From NCBI GenBank assembly GCA_017435505.1, contig JAFSEZ010000013.1, positions 1-64,000 on the forward strand: a stretch of 64,000 nucleotides of DNA. Direction: 5' to 3'. The stretch comes from Akkermansia sp. Lineage in GTDB: Bacteria > Verrucomicrobiota > Verrucomicrobiia > Verrucomicrobiales > Akkermansiaceae. The notes beneath the pieces are model-generated. The model did no database searches and had not been told where the DNA came from. It was given only the letters and a program-made list of their open reading frames with translations. Both the position numbers and the translations under genes were made by a program. Of this stretch, positions 1 to 6,410 are shown one piece after another (the stretch's first letter is position 1; each line of letters opens with the position of its first letter).

Positions 1-93
1 ATGAACCGTTATCCACGTCGTATCTTCAACGGACAATCTGCACGCACAAAGGCACGCCTCGAAAACCTTCATTTTATCAAATTTGCCGCTTAA
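1..93 (+). pseudogene. C-terminal tail of a probable IS30-family transposase (cut by window edge)
   Basis: An open frame enters from the left edge and ends with TAA at 91-93, leaving 30 visible residues. The order N-x-x-P-R-R/K near the left end, followed by a Ser-Ala six residues later, resembles the C-terminal N-x-R-P-R-K...T-P-x-E pattern of IS30 transposases. This is pattern recognition on a short stretch. The ATG at position 1 may simply be an internal Met. I cannot tell whether the upstream part is intact, so the call is partial rather than proven pseudogene. If correct, the right inverted repeat of the element should lie in the next ~60 nt (94-150). It could also be the end of an unrelated gene. 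Confidence 0.35.
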
Positions 94-218
94 TCAGAAG
101 AAAAAACTCCTATTGTCGCATTTGGTCTTGCAATTCAGCGACGTCAAACCAACTTCAAGTCACGATAAGGAATAATTGATTCTTGCGCACGCGCGTAAAA
201 TATGCTAGAAAGAAAGAC
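94..218. other. Intergenic gap with possible IS right end and weak promoter
   Basis: No gene is seen. The stretch around 115-141 could carry the right terminal repeat of the element ending at 93, but the left end is outside the window so this cannot be tested here. A weak promoter (TTGATT at 176-181, 19-bp spacer, TATGCT at 201-206) lies just before the ATPase gene; its -10 box ends 12 nt before the ATG at 219. Confidence 0.3.
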
Positions 219-1301
219 ATGATAAGCAAGTTGGTCGTAGAAGGATTTACGGTATTCCCCAAGAAGGAATCCTTCTCTTTTGTACCCGGAATCAACATCA
301 TCGTGGGTGGCAACGACTCCGGAAAGAGCCATCTCATGAAGCTGTGCTACGCACTGAGCAAATGGAGCAGCGGAGGCACGCGCCGAGAATTGCCGGAAGT
401 GTGGGCAGAAGAAAAGCGTTTGCGGCGGGATTTATTGCGAGTATTCGGCACACGAGACCTCACCGGGCTGACCGCTCGCAATCGTGGTAATGGGAAGGCT
501 GCTGTGCATGTGTCCATGCAGGGCGAGAAAGCCCCACTAGGCACAGCAGAGCTGGCATTCTCATTCTGCGCAGGGCAAGAGGAGAATGGTCTGAGCATCA
601 ATAACATGCCAACGCGTTTCCTGCGGGAAAACGCCGTCTTTATCTCGCCGCGAGAGGTGCTTTCCATATACCCCTGCTACATGCAGGCTGGCAAACGCTA
701 CCCGGAACTGTTGGATTCCGCCAGCTGGGAACTGTGCCGAGCCTTGGAAGATGAGCCGGGGCAAGTCACCATCAGCGAAGGGCTCCGACACGTCATCAAC
801 CAAGTGGAAAAACTGCTCAATGGCCACCTGCTGCGACTCAACGGGCGTTTTTACCTGAAACGCCCCAATCAAGAACCATTGGAGCTCAACTTGGTAGCAG
901 AAGGATTCAAGCGCATTGGCACCATGGGGCTACTCATCGGCAATGGCACCATACGCCCGGGCACCTCCCTTTTCTGGGATGAACCCGAAATGAATCTGAA
1001 CACCACCCACCTGCCCTTGCTTGTGAACATGATGATGGGACTGAGCCGCGCGGGGGTACAAATTATGCTCACCACACACAGTCTTTTCCTGCTGCGCGAA
1101 CTCATCATCCAGCTGGCAGAGCGCCGCAATAAATCCATTTCACGGCGTTTCTTCGGCATGCAGCCTCCCGGCAACAGCCAAGCCGGTGTGCGAACATCGG
1201 TGGGCAATACACTGGAAGAAATAGACCATATTGATAGTCTGGAAGCAGAGATGGAGCAAGCCGACCGCTACCTGAATATGAGTCCTCAACCCCTCGACTG
1301 A
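219..1301 (+). CDS. ABC-type/AAA ATPase, candidate defence ATPase
   Basis: A 360-residue soluble ATPase of the AAA_15/AAA_21 (SMC/ABC-like) type. Walker A GGNDSGKS is at residues 30-37, followed by a variable central region. A degenerate signature helix (AEGFKRIG) precedes Walker B (LFWDEPEMN, about 250-258), and the switch histidine is in TTHS near 285. No membrane segments are seen. ATG 219 is preferred over the upstream TTG at 183 because the protein then begins with the usual first strand leading to Walker A. The next gene, a putative nuclease, starts 8 nt after the stop, so the two are probably co-transcribed. ATPases of this type paired with a nuclease or RloB-like partner occur in anti-phage systems (Septu, PARIS, AbiL). 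A defence role here is inferred from that and from the neighbouring IS tail. Confidence 0.8.
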   Translation: MISKLVVEGFTVFPKKESFSFVPGINIIVGGNDSGKSHLMKLCYALSKWSSGGTRRELPEVWAEEKRLRRDLLRVFGTRDLTGLTARNRGNGKAAVHVSMQGEKAPLGTAELAFSFCAGQEENGLSINNMPTRFLRENAVFISPREVLSIYPCYMQAGKRYPELLDSASWELCRALEDEPGQVTISEGLRHVINQVEKLLNGHLLRLNGRFYLKRPNQEPLELNLVAEGFKRIGTMGLLIGNGTIRPGTSLFWDEPEMNLNTTHLPLLVNMMMGLSRAGVQIMLTTHSLFLLRELIIQLAERRNKSISRRFFGMQPPGNSQAGVRTSVGNTLEEIDHIDSLEAEMEQADRYLNMSPQPLD

Positions 1302-1309
1302 TTTCACAC

Positions 1310-2089
1310 GTGTTCCAAGCAGGTACCAGTTGTGTGGAAGGGCTGCACCGCTTCAACTTCGAAGCAGGCTACTACGTGTGCCGCTTTGAATGCTCTCCAT
1401 TCTATTCCCGCGAAGCACAAAACTTTTGCAATGGCTGCAAAGAGATGGATTTTGTGCTCTACCATCCCGGCAAAAAAGAACTTTGGCTAATAGAAGTCAA
1501 GGACTACCGTTTCAACGCGAGGCCCAAGGTACGTGAGCTTGTGGAAAAGCTGTGTCGCAAAGTACGCGATTGCCTCTTTCTGCTGCGTACAGCGGCTCTC
1601 TGCGCCCCGGAAGAGGAGCCGGCAGAGGGCATCAGCCTGCGGGATATCGCCCGTATGAGCCTGCAAGCCAAACGCATACGCGTAGCTTTCACTATTGAAT
1701 TGGGACGCACCGGACTTTTCCCACCCAAAAGCTTGCTTGCCACCATCAAAGATTTACTCTACCGCCACATTCGATTCATCGACCCCGACATGCTCTGCTT
1801 ACCCATCACCGAATCCGGCGGTGTGGGGCCTTGGACGATTACCCCGGCCGGGAACGAGCATTCCTCTCGCATCCAAAAACGTATCGAGGAAGCTCGTATG
1901 GCTCGCGAAAAAGAAGAAAAACTGGCCGCAGAGCGTGCCAGGCACCGGGAAAAACTAGCACGCAAGAAAAAAGCACGCGCCCGCAAATCCTCCATCCCGC
2001 TCTGGAAGCAGCGAGCCCAAGAACGAGCCGAAGGAAAAACCGGTACCCACGCAGATCGAGCAAAGCCTCCCCGCACGGAGCAACTCTAG
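1310..2089 (+). CDS. PD-(D/E)XK-like nuclease, partner of upstream ATPase (putative)
   Basis: 259 residues from a GTG start; no upstream ATG is in frame and no Shine-Dalgarno is visible, so the start is uncertain. The N-terminal domain has an Asp near residue 46 (KEMDFVLYHP) followed by LIEVKDYR near 60-66, giving D-x14-E-x-K, the core of restriction-endonuclease-like folds. Residues ~190-240 form a very basic, Lys/Arg/Ala-rich helix, likely coiled coil or nucleic-acid binding. There is no signal peptide. It follows the ATPase by 8 nt and probably acts with it. Substrate (DNA, RNA or tRNA) cannot be read from the sequence. The nuclease assignment rests on the short motif and the context, not on full-length similarity. 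Confidence 0.6.
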   Translation: MFQAGTSCVEGLHRFNFEAGYYVCRFECSPFYSREAQNFCNGCKEMDFVLYHPGKKELWLIEVKDYRFNARPKVRELVEKLCRKVRDCLFLLRTAALCAPEEEPAEGISLRDIARMSLQAKRIRVAFTIELGRTGLFPPKSLLATIKDLLYRHIRFIDPDMLCLPITESGGVGPWTITPAGNEHSSRIQKRIEEARMAREKEEKLAAERARHREKLARKKKARARKSSIPLWKQRAQERAEGKTGTHADRAKPPRTEQL

Positions 2090-2104
2090 TTCTTACGCTC
2101 ATAT

Positions 2105-2132
2105 TTGCTTTTCATCCGCGCGAAAATATGGT
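2105..2132 (+). promoter_or_regulatory. Candidate promoter of SGNH hydrolase gene
   Basis: TTGCTT (2105-2110), 16-bp spacer, TATGGT (2127-2132). The -10 box ends 12 nt before ATG 2145. Confidence 0.4.
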
Positions 2133-2144
2133 AGATAGAGAAAC

Positions 2145-3179
2145 ATGTTGAAAACTCTTTTTACCGGAATAATGATGGCGGGTGTATTTTGCACACCGCT
2201 GATGGCACTCAGCGTGGTAGATACCACCATTGCAGACAAGCAAATCACCATCACCTTTGACGAAGCAGTCAACGCCGGAGACATAACCGGATTTGAAGTG
2301 GCAGATAAGCGCTATGGTCGCTTCTCATCGGCTGCGGCTACCGCCGATGGCAATCGTATCACCCTATCCTATGAAAGCTACGCCCCCGTCAAAGTGCAGA
2401 AAAAGAACCTTGTATGGCGCTATAGCGGAGACCCTGCCCATCTGGCAGCCGGAGCCACCGGCCCGCTGCAATCGTACGAGGGAAACATCACATTCAAAGC
2501 CGTGCCACTGGGCAAATACCCGGCCGTGGGCAAGGTGTACATTGCCTGCGTGGGCGATAGCATCACCCATGGCTATGGTATCCGCGACGAACAACAACGC
2601 TACCCGGAAAACCTAGCCCGCCTCCTCGGCGAGCAATTCTGCGTGGGTCGATTCGGCAACTCCGGCAAAACAGCAGGCAAATGCCAACCCGGACGCTGGT
2701 ACGGAGAGCAAAAGGAATTCACCGCTGCTTTGGCATTCAAGGCAGATGTCTACATCAGCAATTTGGGCATCAACGACACAAGTGACGGCTGGTGGAAACC
2801 CGATGCCAGCGAACGCGATTACGCCACCCTGATTCAAGCATTCCGCGGAGCACACAACGCCACCGTGGTACTCTGGACCAAACTGGGGCCGGATTTCCGA
2901 GGTACCCCCGGCAAAAAAGCCTACCCGGGCAACGTATTCAAGGGGTATTCGTTCCAAACGCGAGATAACGGCACTGCAACCAATCGCCCCACCATGGAAC
3001 GCATCATCGCCAAATTAGCTCGTAAGTATGAGTGCGAAACCATGGACGCTTATACAGAAATGGCGAAAGATCCTGAAATGTATAAAGTGGATGGCTTGCA
3101 CCCCACCCCCAAGGGTGCTGCCAAGCTGGCAAAGCTCACGTACGACTGGCTCGCCAAAGCATACAACCTGCCTAAATAA
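2145..3179 (+). CDS. Secreted SGNH/GDSL-type hydrolase (esterase)
   Basis: 344 residues with an N-terminal signal peptide (about 1-21, ending MALS). Residues ~25-125 form a beta-rich domain like those found before SGNH domains in sialate O-acetylesterases. The hydrolase has all four blocks: GDSITHG near 136 (nucleophile Ser), GNSG near 171 (Gly), GIND near 207-210 (Asn), and D-G-L-H near 316-319 (Asp and His). It should hydrolyse ester bonds outside the cytoplasm. Removal of O-acetyl groups from glycans is a reasonable guess given the gut-type gene set, but substrate is not determined. A DUF1287 gene follows after 9 nt, probably in the same transcript. Confidence 0.85.
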   Translation: MLKTLFTGIMMAGVFCTPLMALSVVDTTIADKQITITFDEAVNAGDITGFEVADKRYGRFSSAAATADGNRITLSYESYAPVKVQKKNLVWRYSGDPAHLAAGATGPLQSYEGNITFKAVPLGKYPAVGKVYIACVGDSITHGYGIRDEQQRYPENLARLLGEQFCVGRFGNSGKTAGKCQPGRWYGEQKEFTAALAFKADVYISNLGINDTSDGWWKPDASERDYATLIQAFRGAHNATVVLWTKLGPDFRGTPGKKAYPGNVFKGYSFQTRDNGTATNRPTMERIIAKLARKYECETMDAYTEMAKDPEMYKVDGLHPTPKGAAKLAKLTYDWLAKAYNLPK

Positions 3180-3188
3180 TAAAGCACC

Positions 3189-3764
3189 ATGCGTATTTCA
3201 CGGACTCTGATTTTTGGGGCATTTGCCTGGCTCGTGTGCGTCTTGAGCGCAGCGGCGGATGCCAGGCTGGCGCAGTTGGCGCGCCAACAAATCGGCGTAA
3301 CCGTGGAATACGACCCGACCTACGTGGTGCTCCCCTACCCCGGAGGAGATGTAGCGCCGGAGCGCGGAGTGTGCACGGATGTCATCATCCGTGCCTTCCG
3401 CGGCATCGGGTTGGATTTGCAAAAAGCCGTGCACGAGGATATGAAAAAAGCATTTGCCGCCTACCCACGCATCTGGGGACTCAAACGCCCGGATAAAAAC
3501 ATAGATCACCGCCGCGTCCCCAACCTGCGCACCTACTTCAAGCGGCGGGGGTGGGAAGTGCCACTCACCCACAACGCGGCAGATTACAGACCGGGGGATT
3601 TGGTGACTTGTATCGTGGGTGGCCATTTGCCGCACATCATGATTGTGAGCGACCGCTGCACGCAAAACGGCACCCCGCTCATCATTCACAACATCGGTGC
3701 CGGCACAGAGGAGGAAGATGCGCTTTTTCTCTACCCCCTCACCGGGCATTACCGCCCCAAATGA
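3189..3764 (+). CDS. DUF1287 family exported protein (NlpC/P60-like fold)
   Basis: 191 residues with a signal peptide (about 1-22, ending SAAAD). The DUF1287 hallmarks are present: RGVCTDV with the probable catalytic Cys near 62, PHIMIVSD with the His near 149, and the HNIGAGTEEED segment before the C-terminus. The family belongs to the papain-like NlpC/P60 clan and is thought to act on the cell envelope; its substrate is unknown. It lies 9 nt after the SGNH hydrolase gene and is followed by argH, which has its own promoter. Confidence 0.85.
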   Translation: MRISRTLIFGAFAWLVCVLSAAADARLAQLARQQIGVTVEYDPTYVVLPYPGGDVAPERGVCTDVIIRAFRGIGLDLQKAVHEDMKKAFAAYPRIWGLKRPDKNIDHRRVPNLRTYFKRRGWEVPLTHNAADYRPGDLVTCIVGGHLPHIMIVSDRCTQNGTPLIIHNIGAGTEEEDALFLYPLTGHYRPK

Positions 3765-3777
3765 ACTCACGTTCGGC

Positions 3778-3806
3778 TTGCACTGAGCATAATTTTGTTG
3801 TAAGCT
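3778..3806 (+). promoter_or_regulatory. Promoter of argH
   Basis: TTGCAC (3778-3783), 17-bp spacer, TAAGCT (3801-3806). The -10 box ends 10 nt before ATG 3817, predicting a leader of about 4 nt. Confidence 0.6.
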
Positions 3807-3816
3807 ATGCGGCGTT

Positions 3817-5181
3817 ATGTGGACCGGTAGATTTTCTCAAGCAACGGCAGATCTTGTTTTACAATACGGCGAATCCATCTCCTACGACTGGAAGCTATAT
3901 CGGCATGATATAGCCGGCTCCATCGCACATGCGCGGGCTCAGCTCAAAGCCGGCATGCTCACGCAAGAGGAATTTGGTGCTATTGAGAGCGGGCTAAAAG
4001 GTATTTTGGCTGATATTGAAGCAGGCAAGTTCCAATGGAGCATCAAGCTGGAAGACGTGCACATGAACATCGAAAGCGAGCTGACCCGCCGCATCGGTGC
4101 CCCCGGTGCCAAGCTACACACTGCACGCTCCCGCAATGACCAAGTAGCCACCGACACCCGCCTGTACTGCCGCGCGGAGATTGACTCCACGATGCAACTG
4201 CTGCAAGACATGCAGCGCGCCCTCGTGCTCAAGGCCAAAGAATACGCCGACATCCGCATTCCGGGCTACACCCACCTGCAGCGTGCCCAACCGGTCACCA
4301 TCGGTCACCACTTGTTGGCCTACGTAGAAATGCTGGGGCGAGACTACGAACGCTTGGCCGACTGCCGCCGACGCGTCAATGTATCCCCCCTTGGTTCTGG
4401 CGCCATTGCCGGTTCCACCATCAATTTAGACCGCATCGGTATTGCAGAGGAGCTGGGCTTTGCCGGGGTGACAGAAAACTCCATGGATGCTATCGCCGAC
4501 CGCGACTACATCATGGAAACCCTCTTCTGCCTCTCCCTCATCGGCACTCACCTGAGCCGCATGAGCGAAGACTTGGTACTCTGGAGCAGCGCAGAATTCG
4601 GCTTCTGCACCCTGTCGGATGCCCACACTACCGGTTCCAGTCTCATGCCTCAAAAGAAAAACCCGGACGTCTGCGAATTAACACGCGGTAAGAGTGGGCG
4701 CTTGTATGGCAACTTGGTAAGCGTGATGGTGGCAGTCAAGGGGCTCCCCCTCACCTACAATCGCGACCTGCAGGAAGACAAAGAACCACTCTTCGACTCT
4801 TTTGAAACCATCAGTCTGGCTCTGCGAGTCAATACGGAAATGGTGGCAGCCATGCGCATCAACCCGGAACGCTGTGCCGCAGCCGTGGCAGACCCGCTTC
4901 TGCTGGCCACAGACTTGGCCGACTACTTGGTACGCCGGGGCGTCCCATTCCGCCACGCGCACGAGCTGGTAGGAAAAGCCGTTGCCGTTGCCGTGGGCAG
5001 CAACACTCCTCTCAATGAGCTGACGCTGGAACAATTCCGCGCTATTTCCCCCGAATACGCCGAGGATGTACACAGCGTCTTCAACCTCGACCGCGCTTTC
5101 CGGTTACGCACCAACCCCGGTGCCCCCAATCCGGACAACACAGCGCATCGCATTGCGTTCTGGCAAGAAAAACTCGGATAA
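3817..5181 (+). CDS. argH: Argininosuccinate lyase
   Basis: 454 residues, the normal family length. The enzyme splits argininosuccinate into arginine and fumarate, the last step of arginine synthesis. The opening W-x-G-R-F is typical. HTARSRNDQ near 104-112 and the fumarase/lyase signature GSSLMPQKKNP near 273-283 carry the active-site Ser loop and substrate contacts. It is cytoplasmic and forms homotetramers in the family. The gene is monocistronic, with a promoter just upstream and an intrinsic terminator 12 nt after the stop. No other arg gene is in the window. Confidence 0.97.
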   Translation: MWTGRFSQATADLVLQYGESISYDWKLYRHDIAGSIAHARAQLKAGMLTQEEFGAIESGLKGILADIEAGKFQWSIKLEDVHMNIESELTRRIGAPGAKLHTARSRNDQVATDTRLYCRAEIDSTMQLLQDMQRALVLKAKEYADIRIPGYTHLQRAQPVTIGHHLLAYVEMLGRDYERLADCRRRVNVSPLGSGAIAGSTINLDRIGIAEELGFAGVTENSMDAIADRDYIMETLFCLSLIGTHLSRMSEDLVLWSSAEFGFCTLSDAHTTGSSLMPQKKNPDVCELTRGKSGRLYGNLVSVMVAVKGLPLTYNRDLQEDKEPLFDSFETISLALRVNTEMVAAMRINPERCAAAVADPLLLATDLADYLVRRGVPFRHAHELVGKAVAVAVGSNTPLNELTLEQFRAISPEYAEDVHSVFNLDRAFRLRTNPGAPNPDNTAHRIAFWQEKLG

Positions 5182-5192
5182 ATCACTCTCGC

Positions 5193-5222
5193 AAGGCTAG
5201 CTTCAGCTAGCCTTCTTTTTTA
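5193..5222 (+). terminator. Rho-independent terminator after argH
   Basis: Perfect 9-bp stem AAGGCTAGC/GCTAGCCTT with TTCA loop, followed by CTTTTTTAT. Confidence 0.85.
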
Positions 5223-5277
5223 TGCTTGCTCTAGCGCATTGCAGTCACAAATAACACGTCAGATACATACTTTCCGC

Positions 5278-5306
5278 TTGCATTCCCGGAGGTCGCTCTA
5301 TATACT
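5278..5306 (+). promoter_or_regulatory. Promoter of the gene at 5313, probably leaderless
   Basis: TTGCAT (5278-5283), 17-bp spacer, TATACT (5301-5306). Only 6 nt separate the -10 box from ATG 5313, so transcription should begin at or next to the start codon. Confidence 0.65.
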
Positions 5307-5312
5307 CCCCGC

Positions 5313-5918
5313 ATGGAATGGAATGACAGCTTCATGAACCTCTTCAGGAATGCGGTAGAGCGCTATCACGAGCGCCCGCAAACAAGCATCGACCGCTTTT
5401 TCCTGCCGGAGGAAGTGAAGATTTTGGCAGACATGGGCTATCAACCTGCCGAAATGCACGCATACGTGCAGGAATACGCGCTGAAAGGAGACCCCAGCCC
5501 CTCCACCATTTTGCTGATAGCCGCAGCACGCCGCTCCTTCTTCCTGACCCAACTGCGCGGCATCTCCGGCAATGCTCGTCCTGTGCGTGCCATTGATTTA
5601 CCGGCAGAAACCGAGGATTTCCAGGAGATACCCTACCTTCCCCGTATTATCAGCAAGGCGACAGCCAAATTGTTCGGCACGCTGGACCCGGAAATCATGT
5701 ACTATGATGAAAAGGATCGCAAGTTCCTGCGCGAACACGGCAACATTCACCCGGCAGATTTCCTTTATCTGACGTGGAATGCCCACGGAGACAAGCAAAA
5801 AATGGTATCTGCCGTGCTCAACGCCATCCGCACAGCCCAGCAACAAACGACACCACCCACTCCCCCAGCAAAACAAGAAACGGCTCCCGTCATTCAAAGA
5901 GAGTTCATACTGGAGTAA
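5313..5918 (+). CDS. Protein of unknown function
   Basis: 201 residues, soluble, no signal peptide or membrane segment. The body is mostly helical with charged and aromatic residues; the C-terminal ~35 residues are a Gln/Thr/Pro-rich linker ending in an acidic-hydrophobic tail. I do not recognise the family. A strong promoter with the -10 box 6 nt upstream supports the start. The next gene starts 6 nt after its stop and the efflux genes follow 27 nt after that, so it may head a transcript that includes the RND pump. Any role in efflux is only inferred from this position. Confidence 0.7.
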   Translation: MEWNDSFMNLFRNAVERYHERPQTSIDRFFLPEEVKILADMGYQPAEMHAYVQEYALKGDPSPSTILLIAAARRSFFLTQLRGISGNARPVRAIDLPAETEDFQEIPYLPRIISKATAKLFGTLDPEIMYYDEKDRKFLREHGNIHPADFLYLTWNAHGDKQKMVSAVLNAIRTAQQQTTPPTPPAKQETAPVIQREFILE

Positions 5919-5924
5919 CACCCC

Positions 5925-6383
5925 ATGCTCACCCCGGAGGATTGCAACGAATACCAAGACGAACGCGTCTCTACGGAGCCGCAACGAAAAGCGCTTGACG
6001 CCATGTCTGAAGACTTAGTGCGCAAGCTGCATGCCATGGTAGCAGAGCAAGAAGCAAGAGCCCGCGATTTTGCTGCCCACCAGCATTCACTCTCTTCCTT
6101 GCCCCAATTGCAGCAAACTTTCCAACAAGCGGCAATTCCTCCCGTCTCGCAGCTTCCCCCTCAATCTCCTCCTGCGAGCACCATCACCAACGGCCCCCGC
6201 CTCCCCAAGAACAGGCCACAAAGAAAAAAGGCGCAGCAGCCATATTCTCCGGCAACTGAATGGGACTCGGAGGTTACGCCACCCACTACCCCAACCCAAC
6301 CCCAAAAGGAAAGCGGCATCGGCGCAGGTACCATCATCACCTGCATCATCATTTTTCTCATTATCATGCGTAGTTGCAGCTGA
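5925..6383 (+). CDS. Tail-anchored protein of unknown function
   Basis: 152 residues. The N-terminal third is charged and helical, the middle is a long Pro/Gln/Ser/Thr-rich disordered linker, and residues ~130-148 form one hydrophobic helix (TIITCIIIFLIIM) ending five residues before the stop. This gives a C-terminally anchored membrane protein with its bulk in the cytoplasm. It lies 6 nt after the previous unknown gene and 27 nt before the RND adaptor gene. Family unknown. Confidence 0.65.
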   Translation: MLTPEDCNEYQDERVSTEPQRKALDAMSEDLVRKLHAMVAEQEARARDFAAHQHSLSSLPQLQQTFQQAAIPPVSQLPPQSPPASTITNGPRLPKNRPQRKKAQQPYSPATEWDSEVTPPTTPTQPQKESGIGAGTIITCIIIFLIIMRSCS

Positions 6384-6410
6384 TTTATCACCTTTCATCC
6401 ACCTATCAAC

